DNA of 64,000 nt from contig CAVUVM010000005.1 in assembly GCA_963744935.1 (NCBI GenBank), positions 1 through 64,000 on the forward strand, written 5' to 3'. Each line of letters opens with the position of its first letter. Position 1 is the first letter of the stretch. The translations under genes were made by a program, and so were the position numbers. Below the pieces are notes generated by a model, which was not told where the DNA came from, made no database searches, and worked only from the letters and a program-made list of their open reading frames with translations. Below are positions 42,561 to 51,741 of this stretch, piece by piece. Source of the stretch: Bog-473 sp963744935. Lineage in GTDB: Bacteria > Actinomycetota > Acidimicrobiia > Acidimicrobiales > RAAP-2.

Positions 42561-44297
42561 ATGACCCAAGTGGTGGCACCGCCCCGGGCCGTCAACGAGC
42601 GGCACAAGTGGATCGCGCTCTTCATCACGACGCTCGGCATGCTCATGGCGACGATCGACGCCTCCATCGTTCTCATCGCGCTCCCCGCCATCTTCCGCGG
42701 GATCCACCTCGATCCCCTGCTGCCTTCCAACACGTTCTTCTTGCTCTGGATGATCCTGGGCTTCCTCATCGTCACCAGCGTCCTCGTCGTGAGCCTGGGC
42801 CGTCTCGGCGACATCTACGGCCGCGTGCGCATGTACAACCTCGGCTTCGCCGTCTTCACGTTCTTCTCGCTGCTCCTCAGCATCACCTGGATGACAGGGA
42901 CCGCCGCGGGGATCTGGCTCATCGTGATGCGCATCTTCCAAGGCGTCGGCGCGGCACTCCTCATGGCCAACTCGGCTGCGATCCTGACCGACGCCTTCCC
43001 ACCCGACCGCCGTGGCTTCGCGCTCGGCATCAACCAGGCCGCCGCCATCAGCGGGACGTTCATCGGGTTGCTCCTCGGTGGCCTCCTCGCCCCCATCAAC
43101 TGGCGCCTGATCTTCCTCGTGTCGGTGCCAATCGGCCTCTTCGCGACGATCTGGGGCTATTTCGCCCTCCACGAGGTCGGGCACGGCTCGCGAGCCAAGA
43201 TCGATTGGTGGGGCAACGTCACCTTCGCCATAGGGCTGATCCTGGTGATGATCGGGATCACCTACGGGATCGAGCCCTATGGGCACCACCCGATGGGGTG
43301 GACCAACCCGGTGGTCCTGACGGAGCTCGGCGTGGGCGTGGCGTTCCTCGTCTTGTTCTGCTTCATTGAGGTCCACACCGACGAGCCGATGTTCCGCCTC
43401 CAGCTCTTCAAGATCCGGGCCTTCACCGCCGGCGTGTTCGCCAGCTTCCTCGGCGCCCTGGGCCGCGGTGGCCTGATGTTCATGCTCATCATCTGGCTAC
43501 AGGGCATCTGGTTGCCCCGACACGGGTACGCCTTCAATGTGACGCCGCTGTGGGCCGGCATCTTCATCATTCCGCTCACGGCCGGGTTCATGATCGCCGG
43601 TCCCCTCTCGGGGATCCTCTCGGACCGCTATGGCCCGCGTCCGTTCGCGACCTTCGGCATGATCGGCACCGCCATCTGTTTCGCCCTGTTCGAACTGGTG
43701 CCGATCAACTTCTCCTACCCCACCTTCGGGGTCTTGCTGTTTGCGATCGGTGTCTGCATGTCCTCGTTCGGCTCGTCGAACCGCACCGGGGTCATGAACA
43801 GCTTGCCCGCCCGGGACCGAGGGGCCGGGTCCGGCATGAACACGACGTTCCAGAACTCCGCGCAGGTCCTCTCCATCGGGATCTTCTTCACCTTGATCAT
43901 CGTCGGCCTGTCCGACACGCTCCCGGCGGCGCTCGTCAAGGGCCTGACCGCCCACGGCGTGCCGGTGGACACGGCGGTCTCCATCTCCCAGCTGCCGCCG
44001 GTCTCGACGTTGTTCGCGGCCTTCTTGGGCTACAACCCGGCCAGCCACCTCATCGGATCGCACGTGCTCTCCCAGCTCACCCAACACCAGCGCGCCACGG
44101 TGACAGGTGAGCGTTTCTTCCCGAGCCTCATTGCCGATTCGTTCCGCAATGGACTGCACACCGCGTTCGACTTCGGCATTGTCATGTGCCTCATCGGTGC
44201 GGCGGCGTCCTGGACCCGGGGCGGCAAGGCGCCGGGGCTCGAGATCGCCGACGACGTGATCCCCGCGAACCTGATCCCCGAGCCGGTGTCGACCTGA
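42561..44297 (+). CDS. MFS transporter, DHA2 (14-TM) family
   Basis: 578 residues with about 14 hydrophobic segments. WIALFITTLGMLMATIDASIVLIALPAI is the DHA2 first helix with the Asp motif; then GRLGDIYGRVRMYNLGF (loop 2-3), RIFQGVGAALLMANSAAILTDAF, and GFALGINQAAAISGTFIGLLLGG (motif C). The long C-terminal part has a periplasmic insertion before the final helix. Proton-driven drug or lipid export is the usual job. Divergent from the other MFS gene, so the TetR may control both. Confidence 0.87.
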   Translation: MTQVVAPPRAVNERHKWIALFITTLGMLMATIDASIVLIALPAIFRGIHLDPLLPSNTFFLLWMILGFLIVTSVLVVSLGRLGDIYGRVRMYNLGFAVFTFFSLLLSITWMTGTAAGIWLIVMRIFQGVGAALLMANSAAILTDAFPPDRRGFALGINQAAAISGTFIGLLLGGLLAPINWRLIFLVSVPIGLFATIWGYFALHEVGHGSRAKIDWWGNVTFAIGLILVMIGITYGIEPYGHHPMGWTNPVVLTELGVGVAFLVLFCFIEVHTDEPMFRLQLFKIRAFTAGVFASFLGALGRGGLMFMLIIWLQGIWLPRHGYAFNVTPLWAGIFIIPLTAGFMIAGPLSGILSDRYGPRPFATFGMIGTAICFALFELVPINFSYPTFGVLLFAIGVCMSSFGSSNRTGVMNSLPARDRGAGSGMNTTFQNSAQVLSIGIFFTLIIVGLSDTLPAALVKGLTAHGVPVDTAVSISQLPPVSTLFAAFLGYNPASHLIGSHVLSQLTQHQRATVTGERFFPSLIADSFRNGLHTAFDFGIVMCLIGAAASWTRGGKAPGLEIADDVIPANLIPEPVST

Positions 44298-44354
44298 ACC
44301 AACGCCGACCCGACAGGCTCCCCGACCGGCAGGGCGCCGCGGCCAGGCGGGACC

Positions 44355-45110
44355 TCAGGTTCCGGCCGCCGCCATGCCGACGATCGGCCGGTTCAGCGCG
44401 AGGGAGCCGGTCGACCCGTAGAACCCGGCATCGCCGTAGTCGAAGACACCGCCGTCGCTCGCCACCAGCCAGTAGCCGCCGCCGTCTGCGGTCGCTGCCA
44501 TGGCTACCACCGGCTTGTTGAGCGCGAGCGAGCCGGCCGAGCCGTGGAAGGTCGCATCGCCGTAGCTGAAGATGCCGCCATCGCTCGCCACCAGCCAGTA
44601 ACCCTGCCCGTTCTTCGTGGCCGCCATGCCCACGATCGGGCGATTCAGCGTCGTGCCGCCGGTCGAGCCGTAGAAGGTCGCGTCGCCGTAGCTGAAGATG
44701 CCCCCGTCGCTGGCCACCAACCAGTAGCCCTTCCCGTCCGGCGTGGCCGCCATGCCCACAATCGGGCGGTTGAGCGTCATGGCGCCGGTCGACCCGTAGA
44801 AGGTCGCGTCGCCGTAGCTGAAGATGCCGCCGTCGCTGGCCACCAGCCAGTAGCCCTTCCCGTCCGGCGTGGCCGCCATGCCCACAATCGGGCGGTTGAG
44901 CGTCATGCCGCCGGTCGAGCCGTAGAACCCGGCGTCGCCGTAGCTGAAGATGCCGCCGTCGCTCGCCACCAGCCAGTAGCCGCCGCCGTCCTTGGTCAAT
45001 GCCATGCCCACCACGGGGCGGTTCAGCGGCCGGCCGCCCTCAGAGCCGCAGAAGGGCAGGTTGCCGAAATCGAAGATGCCGCCGTCGGACGCCACCATGT
45101 CGACGCCGTA
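44355..45110 (-). repeat. Six tandem 126-bp coding repeats
   Basis: The 3' part of the GH43-like gene consists of units of 126 bp (42 codons). The string GTAGCTGAAGATGCC, for example, recurs at a 126-bp step (around 44686, 44812 and 44938). The central units are nearly identical in DNA while the outer ones have drifted, a sign of recent unit duplication or gene conversion. Confidence 0.8.
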
Positions 45111-46229
45111 TGGCGAGGTCGGTGCGGTGCAGGGGACCTCGCCGTTGACGTTGGGGGGTTGCATCGGCGCGACGAACAGCCGCCTGGCCGCCCCACACGA
45201 ATAGTTCGTACAGCCGGCGCTGCCGCCCTGCCACGCCGCGTAGGCCAGCCAGAAGTTTCCGTCGGCATCCGAGAACACAGAGCCCCCACCCGGGCCGAGA
45301 ACCGATCCGTACGTGCCCAAGACCTGCGTTTGCGGCCCACACGGACCGAGCGGGCCGCTACAGGTCGTGATCCCCTCGGAGTAGCTGGTCGAGGTGTAGA
45401 TGCCTGCCGAGAAGACGAGATAGAAGCCACCGCCGGCAGCCGCCATTGAGGGGTCCTCGACCGTGGCCTCCCAGGGATAGTCGACGGTGTCGTTGCTGAG
45501 CAGAAGGCTCGGGCTCGAGCCGGGCGCGAATCCCGTCCCGCTCGAGTTGAGCTGCTGGGACCAGATGTAGGCCGGCGCAGACGAGCCCCCGTCGTTCTGC
45601 TTCCACACCAGGTAGGCGAGCCCGGAGCTCGGGTCGACGAAGGGTTCGGGGTCGATCGACCCCGTCGATTGGCATTCGATCGGGCTGTTGGCGACGTCGG
45701 CGAACTGGACGTTGTGGGGTGTGATGTTCTGCGTGGTCGCCACGGCAAGGCAGTCGTAACCGCTGTCGGAGCCGTGGCCCGCCTGCGCGGCGTCATAGAA
45801 CATCACCCAGTGGCCGTCGTAGTGGAAGACCCCAGGCGAGGTCTGCGTGTTCGGCTGCTCCCACGTCGAGGGGCTCGGGAGCGCAGAGGAGCCGTAACAG
45901 GTACCGGTGTAGGGGCCGTACCCCGAGGACGGCGAGTTCGACACCAGGGCCGCGATGTTGTTGCCAAGCGCATTGCCGGTAGTGAAGGCGTAGTAGATGC
46001 CGTTTGAGTAGACGACCTGCGGATCGGCCGCGTCGCCGCTCCCGGCGTAGTTGTAGGCAGGCGTCCCTGTCCCACACGCGGGTGGTACGAACGCGGGCGA
46101 ACCGCCCGGCGTGACGGCGACACCGTAGGAGGTTGCCGCGGTCGCGTCGCTCTCGGCCACGGTTGCCCACGCCGCCACCACGAGCAGTGCGAGGAGTGCC
46201 GCCCCCGCGCCACGCAGTTGCTGCTTCAT
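44355..46229 (-). CDS. Secreted GH43-like five-bladed propeller protein with six C-terminal repeats
   Basis: 624 residues from ATG 46227-46229. Signal peptide MKQQLRGAGAALLALLVVAAWA. Residues about 50-370 resemble glycoside hydrolase clan 43/62: AGSGDAADPQVVYSNGIYYAF (catalytic Asp), GSIDPEPFVDPSSGLAYLVWK (pKa-modulating Asp), PWEATVEDPSMA (catalytic Glu). Residues about 375-624 are six 42-residue repeats of the type GYWLVASDGGIFSYGDA, with FYGSTGG, LNRPIVGMAAT. The repeats recur in Acidimicrobiia-type surface proteins and may form a propeller or bind envelope sugars. An arabinan/xylan-type substrate is possible. A GTG start at 46256 is the alternative. Confidence 0.75.
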   Translation of the reverse strand: MKQQLRGAGAALLALLVVAAWATVAESDATAATSYGVAVTPGGSPAFVPPACGTGTPAYNYAGSGDAADPQVVYSNGIYYAFTTGNALGNNIAALVSNSPSSGYGPYTGTCYGSSALPSPSTWEQPNTQTSPGVFHYDGHWVMFYDAAQAGHGSDSGYDCLAVATTQNITPHNVQFADVANSPIECQSTGSIDPEPFVDPSSGLAYLVWKQNDGGSSAPAYIWSQQLNSSGTGFAPGSSPSLLLSNDTVDYPWEATVEDPSMAAAGGGFYLVFSAGIYTSTSYSEGITTCSGPLGPCGPQTQVLGTYGSVLGPGGGSVFSDADGNFWLAYAAWQGGSAGCTNYSCGAARRLFVAPMQPPNVNGEVPCTAPTSPYGVDMVASDGGIFDFGNLPFCGSEGGRPLNRPVVGMALTKDGGGYWLVASDGGIFSYGDAGFYGSTGGMTLNRPIVGMAATPDGKGYWLVASDGGIFSYGDATFYGSTGAMTLNRPIVGMAATPDGKGYWLVASDGGIFSYGDATFYGSTGGTTLNRPIVGMAATKNGQGYWLVASDGGIFSYGDATFHGSAGSLALNKPVVAMAATADGGGYWLVASDGGVFDYGDAGFYGSTGSLALNRPIVGMAAAGT

Positions 46230-46528
46230 CGACCGACCACCTCGCGCTCGTGTCACCTACCCGGGGACCAGGCATGGCGAATCAACGGCCCAGGTGGGGT
46301 ATCGGGCGATTCGTCGTTGATCCTGAGTGATGCGGGCAGGCATTGAGAACCTCTTGGGAATGGCGTCCAGGCGGGGGTTGCTGTCCGTTGCAACGGGGCG
46401 TGCGAGCCACGAGATGAGCGCTGTCGGGTGCGTTCTCCTCGGTGGGCGAGCTCCGTCGACACCCGAGACGAAACCGAGTCACGACGTGCGGCAGCGACTA
46501 CAGCGGCTCCGCCCCATCCCGCCTGGGA
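46230..46528. other. Intergenic region without recognisable genes
   Basis: About 300 bp between two minus-strand genes. I see no convincing ORF, tRNA or palindrome here. It must contain the promoter of the GH43-like gene, but no clear -35/-10 pair could be chosen. Confidence 0.4.
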
Positions 46529-47224
46529 TCAAGCGACGCTGCGCGCTCCGTTCGACGCACTGCCCAGCTCGCCAAGGCGCCGGAAGGTGTTGCAGTAAAA
46601 GAGGCGCCCCCCTGGCGCTCGCCAGTCCGCCCATTCCGTGTACGCACTGGTCCCGGTGCCGCCCAGACGTGGCGCGACGTGGTCGATCATGGTCGAAAAG
46701 GTGGCTTCGGCCTCCTCATTGTCGAATTCGTAGAAATGCATGTAACGAGGGTCGGTCGCAGCCACGTTCTCGTAGACCGAGATCTGGGTGAAGCCTGGGA
46801 TCCCGGCAGCGGCAATGTGGCGGATATGGACGAAATCGCCCCAGTCGCGCAGGCTGCGGGCGAGCTCGGGCGCTCGGGGACTGATCCAGACGATCAAAAG
46901 GCCCAGGGTCGGGCCACTGGTCAAGACCCCCTGGCTCGGGCGCGTCGTCCGTGCAAAGCAGTGGGCCTCAGAGGTGTGGGGAGCCGGCGACGGTGCCGTG
47001 AACTCGCCACCAGCCTCGACCACGACGAGAGTCCTGCCGTCGCGCACCCGCATGGGGAGATCCGTGCGTCCGAGCGCGCAGTTCTCCCACCACGTCGCGC
47101 GGTGTGCGCCGGCAAGCTGCATCAGCGACTGCGCTCGCGCCCACGCCGAATCCTGCGTCTCGTCGCCCAATTCGAGGTACAGCCGCGGGCTACACCGGTC
47201 CTCCACGTCCACCCACCTCCTCAT
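46529..47224 (-). CDS. Hypothetical protein, possible dimeric alpha/beta-barrel domain
   Basis: 231 residues. The C-terminal half has the feel of a small ferredoxin-like/dimeric alpha-beta barrel protein (ISVYENVAATDPRYMHFYEF, then EEAEATFSTMIDHVAPRLGG). The N-terminal half (RLYLELGDETQDSAWARAQSL, VRDGRTLVVVEAGGEF) is unassigned but may be a second copy. No enzyme motif can be named. Third-position composition supports coding on this strand. Isolated gene beside the change in sequence character. Confidence 0.5.
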   Translation of the reverse strand: MRRWVDVEDRCSPRLYLELGDETQDSAWARAQSLMQLAGAHRATWWENCALGRTDLPMRVRDGRTLVVVEAGGEFTAPSPAPHTSEAHCFARTTRPSQGVLTSGPTLGLLIVWISPRAPELARSLRDWGDFVHIRHIAAAGIPGFTQISVYENVAATDPRYMHFYEFDNEEAEATFSTMIDHVAPRLGGTGTSAYTEWADWRAPGGRLFYCNTFRRLGELGSASNGARSVA

Positions 47225-47669
47225 GGCGCCGCGCCCCGGTCGAAATGGCCGAGGCGGTCACGTTAACGGGGGATCGGCGCGCGGCTCGAGCCGGCGACCC
47301 CTTCTACAGTCTCGCCACTGCCGGGACGGACGATCAAGCTTGTCACCAGCCCGTCTGGGGCTCGAGGCCGATCCGAACCGGCGACCTGCGCATTGCGACG
47401 TGGCGGACGAGGAGGTCAAACAGGGACCCGCAGAACATTCGAGAGGATGGTTGGTCTCCGGCTGACGCGGCATTTGTCGCCTTTTCGTCACTCACATTTC
47501 CGTTGACCGCCACCCGGCCGACCAACGACAATGCGCCACGTGCACAAGGGTTGAGCTGCTTGCGTCGATCTGGACTTCGCGGATGCCAGTCGACGACCGG
47601 TTCGGAGGTCCGTGCCCGCAGTGCGCGAACTCTGGGCGAGGTCCATCAACGATCCAAACGGAGGTAGTG
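47225..47669. other. Gene-free stretch with degenerate tRNA-like 3' halves
   Basis: 445 bp with no supported ORF. On the minus strand, the complement of about 47362-47400 reads TGCGCAGGTCGCCGGTTCGG followed by ATCGGCCTCGAGCCCCA, very like a tRNA anticodon-stem/T-arm/acceptor end with one base lost from the T-stem. A second, weaker version (GTCGCCGGCTCGAGCC) is the complement of about 47285-47300. Neither folds into a whole tRNA. They may be relics of an integration site. Confidence 0.35.
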
Positions 47670-48788
47670 ATGAAGCGGTACAGGCTGGCGCTGTTCACAG
47701 CGGCACTGATCGGGACGATGATCGCAATGACACTGCCCGCAGGAGCACAGCAGTCTGACGCGAAGTATTGGGGTTATTCGTGGCCCAGCACCACAGTGCC
47801 CAATCCCACGCCAGACGACTTCCAAGGAAACATCGTCCAGGTCGCCACATCGAACTCTACGTGGTACGCCGTCAAGGCGAACGGTGCAGTAAAGGCATGG
47901 GGTGTCGGCAACAAGGGACAGCTGGGCAACGGGACCGAGCAAAACTCCATGACACCGGTCACTGTTCGGTTCCCGGCCGATGTGCACATCGCCTACATGG
48001 CCGACACGTCACCCCAGGCATCGGCGCTGGCCGTGGACACCACTGGTCAGGTCTGGGGATGGGGATCGAATTCCTATGGCGAACTCTGTACGGCCACCAA
48101 GCACATCGACGTTCCCATCAAGCTTCCGTTCACCGCAGCGACAGCTATCGCTGGTGCCGGTGATCACACACTCGTCGTGAACGATGGTGCGCTCGAAGCG
48201 TGCGGTGGCAACGTGGACGGTGATCTTGGCGACGGCAGCACCACGCAGTCCTACACGCCCGTCACCGTTCCCTTAACCGATGTCACTTCGGTGTATGCCT
48301 CTTGGCGCAACTCTGCCGCTCTGACAGCCACTGGTCAGCTCTATTCGTGGGGCTACAACGGGCTCGGTGAAGTGGGCAACGCTACGACGACCGATGCCTG
48401 GTCACCCGTGCCCATCATGCTTCCGGCTTCGATCACGTCGGTCGCACTGGGTGGTTCAGGTCCGACGAACGGCCAGGTCTTGGCGATTGCCGGTGGGCAC
48501 ATGTACGCATGGGGCAGTGATGCGTGGTCGCAGTTGGGCGACGGAGAGGCAACGACGGCTGTCACAGCACCCGAAGCGGTCGACACTCCCGAACCGTTCG
48601 TCACCGTGAAGACCGGTGGCCAGACTTCATACGGCATCGGTGCAACCGGGAACCTCTGGGCGTGGGGTGACAACTCCACTGATGAGGTCGGCGCTGCCTA
48701 TCCGTCATCTGACCCGATACCGGTCGAAATCGCCACGGGGATCATCGAGGTGTCCACGACACTGGCCACGGTGGAGGACCTGTCGTGA
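47670..48788 (+). CDS. Secreted RCC1-repeat protein
   Basis: 372 residues from ATG 47670 with CGGAGG upstream. Signal peptide (MKRYRLALFTAALIGTMIA, cut near PAGAQQ), then about six RCC1-type repeats: NGAVKAWGVGNKGQLGNG, TGQVWGWGSNSYGELC, TGQLYSWGYNGLGEVGN, GHMYAWGSDAWSQLGDGE, TGNLWAWGDNSTDEVG. A seven-bladed propeller is expected. Bacterial RCC1 proteins are exported and mostly of unknown role. Codon third positions are less GC-rich than in the first 46 kb, suggesting different ancestry. Confidence 0.82.
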   Translation: MKRYRLALFTAALIGTMIAMTLPAGAQQSDAKYWGYSWPSTTVPNPTPDDFQGNIVQVATSNSTWYAVKANGAVKAWGVGNKGQLGNGTEQNSMTPVTVRFPADVHIAYMADTSPQASALAVDTTGQVWGWGSNSYGELCTATKHIDVPIKLPFTAATAIAGAGDHTLVVNDGALEACGGNVDGDLGDGSTTQSYTPVTVPLTDVTSVYASWRNSAALTATGQLYSWGYNGLGEVGNATTTDAWSPVPIMLPASITSVALGGSGPTNGQVLAIAGGHMYAWGSDAWSQLGDGEATTAVTAPEAVDTPEPFVTVKTGGQTSYGIGATGNLWAWGDNSTDEVGAAYPSSDPIPVEIATGIIEVSTTLATVEDLS

Positions 48789-48895
48789 AGCGGCAGGGGC
48801 GCGATCACATCGCCCGGGCCACGGAACATGAAGCGAGGCCGTGCGACCCAATTGTTGGGACAGATTTGCGACCTATCCCTGGGAGCCTCGCCGTG

Positions 48896-50281
48896 CTAGT
48901 GGTGGGTCACGGCTTCGATCAACTGCGCATAGTCGATGAGATGGCGGTCGCTCAGAAAATGGGATCGGATCCGCATCCGAGCACGGCGACCCATAGCTGC
49001 CATCTCGTCAGGACTCGCAAGTAGCTCCGCCAACGTTCGGCCGAAAGCGTTTAAGTCGGAGGGATCGTTGAGCAATGCCCCGGTTCCGGGGGCCACCTGG
49101 TCGACGATGCCTCCTACCGCGGAAGCCACGACTGGGCGGGATTTCCACATGGCCTCGGCGACCGTGAGACCGAAGCCCTCCTCAAGGCTCTTCTGCACGA
49201 CGACCGTCGCTCGGCGTTGTATCGCATTGACCATGAGTGCATTGGCTTCAAAGTTGTCCATCGGCAAACCAACAAGCCGGATGGCGCGTCGTCGGTTGTG
49301 CGAGAGGTCTTCCCATAGCGTCATACATTCGTCCAGGACTCTGGCGCCTTCAGGATCGTCTGACACTGCGCTCACCTCGGGGCCCACGAGGACAAGCCTC
49401 AGACCCGAATGTCCGCCGACCATGGTGGCAAACCCCTGAAGGACCCCTTGCATGTCCTTGAGGTGGTCCCAGCGCGACACCTGGACGACCAAACGATCGT
49501 TGCGCGACAGCGGACCGGCGCCACCGAGAACCGACCGGGTCGATACGGCAGAGTCCCCGTCGTCATCGAACAGGCCGACCTTGACCAAGAGCCTGTCCAC
49601 ACGGGCATTGTCCAAAGGCCGATTCTTTGCGGTAAATGGGTCGACAGAGGGCGCAACGATGAAGACGGCAGCTCCGTCGAAGAGTCGGGGGACAAAGCCG
49701 CGGTGGGAGAAGACGTAGGCACGACAGGGAGCCAGGTACGGCTCCAGAAAGCTCCAACCCTCCTCCGTGTATTCGTTCGCCCGCTCCGTTCCGATGTGGC
49801 AGCGCCATACGACCAAGGCTCCGCGCTCCGCCAGGGCGGGGGCGAGACCCAACGTCTGCGGATCATGCAGGATCACCACATCGCCTTCACTTACTCGGTT
49901 CGAAAGTGCGACGAGGTTCTCCGCCATCACTGCGTCGTAGTGGTCCGCTTCGGGCCGGCCCAATGCGCCATCGTCCCCGCGCACCCCATGAAGCCGGTTG
50001 TGGAGTCGCTTCGTTATGTGGAAGAACTCCTGGTCACCCTCGATCACGTCCCAGTGGGCGTCGATATCGCTCCCAATGCAATATCCGACGAGGCTGTGCA
50101 ACATCTCTGCGACACCACCCCCGGCAGACGTCGAGCTGATGTTCCACACCCGAGCTCCATCGAGAGCTTCCCGTGCCTGACCGGCAGCGCGGGTGAGCTC
50201 GCCAAATCGATCAGCTCCGATCAGACGAGAGAGGCGCTGGAGGGGAAGGGTCGTCACCTCGACCTCACGAGGCTCGGCCAT
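48896..50281 (-). CDS. TreT-like trehalose synthase / GT4 glycosyltransferase
   Basis: About 461 residues from ATG 50279-50281; the frame stays open to 50371 and the start is not certain. GT-B fold: ARVWNISSTSAGGGVAEMLHSLVGY (acceptor loop, typical of TreT), VILHDPQTLGLAP, VVQVSRWDHLKDMQGVLQGF, and the donor-site EEGFGLTVAEAMWKSRPVVASAVGGI. TreT joins nucleotide-glucose and glucose into trehalose in one reversible step, which would be a stress solute or energy-sparing route. No DosR-like box was found in front of it. Confidence 0.75.
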   Translation of the reverse strand: MAEPREVEVTTLPLQRLSRLIGADRFGELTRAAGQAREALDGARVWNISSTSAGGGVAEMLHSLVGYCIGSDIDAHWDVIEGDQEFFHITKRLHNRLHGVRGDDGALGRPEADHYDAVMAENLVALSNRVSEGDVVILHDPQTLGLAPALAERGALVVWRCHIGTERANEYTEEGWSFLEPYLAPCRAYVFSHRGFVPRLFDGAAVFIVAPSVDPFTAKNRPLDNARVDRLLVKVGLFDDDGDSAVSTRSVLGGAGPLSRNDRLVVQVSRWDHLKDMQGVLQGFATMVGGHSGLRLVLVGPEVSAVSDDPEGARVLDECMTLWEDLSHNRRRAIRLVGLPMDNFEANALMVNAIQRRATVVVQKSLEEGFGLTVAEAMWKSRPVVASAVGGIVDQVAPGTGALLNDPSDLNAFGRTLAELLASPDEMAAMGRRARMRIRSHFLSDRHLIDYAQLIEAVTHH

Positions 50282-50467
50282 TCCGACATCATGCCGCATC
50301 ACGCCGGGACCGCCATGGTCCATAAGGGAGGGCCAACCCGCTCGCCAAAGCTTGGATGGGTTACGACCCACCTGATGCGGTCGGCATCACCGCCTGAACC
50401 GCATCGTGTGATGGTCGGACAGCGATCTTGAGGTTCCGGTTCAACTCATCACCGTTGGCGCGGCCAC

Positions 50468-51160
50468 TCACGTGTCATCTGGGGGCGTTGCGTGAACGAT
50501 GACCCGGCCCGTCATCTCGTTCGGCGCAATAGAGACCAGGGCATGACGCCGGCCGCCTGCCCATGCCTCGAGATCGAGGGAGGAGAGGCGAAGTAGTTCG
50601 TCGGGGTCGTCGACCAAGCGAGCTCGTCCGCTCACCAAGACGCTCCAACCCTCGCTCAGCGTGTCATCAACGCGATCGACCTCAAACCCGACCACGGGCA
50701 GTGCCTCCAGGGCAGCGGCCTTCTTCATATCGGTGCTGAGCACGATATTCCCTTCTGAGTATTCGAAGTTCACCGGAACGGCGACGGGTCCCCGCTCCGT
50801 GGTGAACACGATTCGCCCGATGCCTCCCACTCCAAGATGGGCCTCACACTGCTCCTTGGTGAGGATCTCAAGGATCGGATGACGGCCGGCCCGCCCCATG
50901 CCCGGCGGGCGGTCGACCTGACCGCCCTGAAGGTCGATGACTCTCGTGTCCAGAGCCAGCGCGAGAAGATTCAACGCGCCGGCGCTCAGGCGGGCACTCG
51001 CGTTGTGCTCGAAGTACTCGAGGTATGCCGGATCGATGCCGGAGCGCTCTGCGAGCTCTTCGACGGTCATGCCCAACTCAGCACGGCGGTGTGCGACCCG
51101 CCGAGCGAGGTCGCCGGCTTGGGTCCTTCCGGCACCAGCAGGTTCGACGCGTGCGGTCAT
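50468..51160 (-). CDS. XRE-type HTH plus PPOX (pyridoxamine-oxidase-like) FMN-binding protein
   Basis: 230 residues. Residues about 18-75 form a helix-turn-helix (DLARRVAHRRAELGMTVEELAERSGIDPAYLEYFE); about 95-225 form a split-barrel flavin-binding domain (LGVGGIGRIVFTTERGPVAVPVNFEY, NIVLSTDMKKAA, GWSVLVSGRARLVDD). Such proteins may be flavin/redox-responsive regulators. It overlaps the usp gene by 4 bp, so it lies downstream of the DosR-like box at 51706. The same barrel type is fused to phosphoketolase at 54937-58065. Confidence 0.8.
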   Translation of the reverse strand: MTARVEPAGAGRTQAGDLARRVAHRRAELGMTVEELAERSGIDPAYLEYFEHNASARLSAGALNLLALALDTRVIDLQGGQVDRPPGMGRAGRHPILEILTKEQCEAHLGVGGIGRIVFTTERGPVAVPVNFEYSEGNIVLSTDMKKAAALEALPVVGFEVDRVDDTLSEGWSVLVSGRARLVDDPDELLRLSSLDLEAWAGGRRHALVSIAPNEMTGRVIVHATPPDDT

Positions 51161-51648
51161 GCTGTCGCCCCCGCCGAAACAGGCTCGGACGTCGAGCTAA
51201 CAGACTCGCCGCGGTACACGAGCACCGGACACCGGGCATGGGTCACGCAGTGCTCACTGACTGAATCGAGCAGGAGACCAACGAGCTCCCCGTGCCCTCT
51301 CGTCGCGATCACGAGCAGCGCCGCTCCCTTGGAAGCTTCTTCGAGGACGGAGGCCGTATTCCCTTGGACGACGCGACCATCGATCTGCAGATCTGGGTGT
51401 TCCGCTCTTTTCTGTTGAATCAAGCAATCCAGCATATGTTCTGCACTTATTTCCGGACCGAAGTCCGGCGCGATGGGGGCCAAGCTGAAATTCACATGCC
51501 AATCCCACGCGGCAACAATCTCGACGTTCGAATGACTCAATGATGCGTAGCGAAGAGCCCATTCGAGCCCCTGAAGGGACGCCGGCGAGCGGTCGACACC
51601 TACAACGACTCTGTCCGAGGGCAAAGTGGATTGGGTTTCCGTCGTCAT
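51157..51648 (-). CDS. Universal stress protein (UspA family)
   Basis: 163 residues from ATG 51646-51648 with CAGGAGG in front. Single Usp domain: RVVVGVDRSPASLQGLEWAL, VEIVAAWDW, and the ATP-type end LLVIATRGHGELVGLLLDSVSEHCVTHARCPVLVY. First gene of a two-gene unit with the HTH-PPOX protein, preceded by a DosR-like box. Usp genes are the hallmark members of DosR regulons. Confidence 0.9.
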   Translation of the reverse strand: MTTETQSTLPSDRVVVGVDRSPASLQGLEWALRYASLSHSNVEIVAAWDWHVNFSLAPIAPDFGPEISAEHMLDCLIQQKRAEHPDLQIDGRVVQGNTASVLEEASKGAALLVIATRGHGELVGLLLDSVSEHCVTHARCPVLVYRGESVSSTSEPVSAGATA

Positions 51649-51705
51649 GAGTTCCTCCTGGTGCCGCATTCCTCTATTTTCTCAAGCTTTTCTGTGCCCT
51701 TACTA

Positions 51706-51741
51706 GGGACGAAAGTCCGGTGACCTAGGGACCTATCGCAT
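51706..51741. promoter_or_regulatory. DosR/DevR-like box and half-site before usp
   Basis: GGGACGAAAGTCCG (51706-51719) matches 12 of 14 positions of the mycobacterial DosR core GGGACTWWAGTCCC. A second GGGAC half-site begins exactly 22 bp further (51728). The box lies about 58 bp upstream of the usp start codon. Confidence 0.7.
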
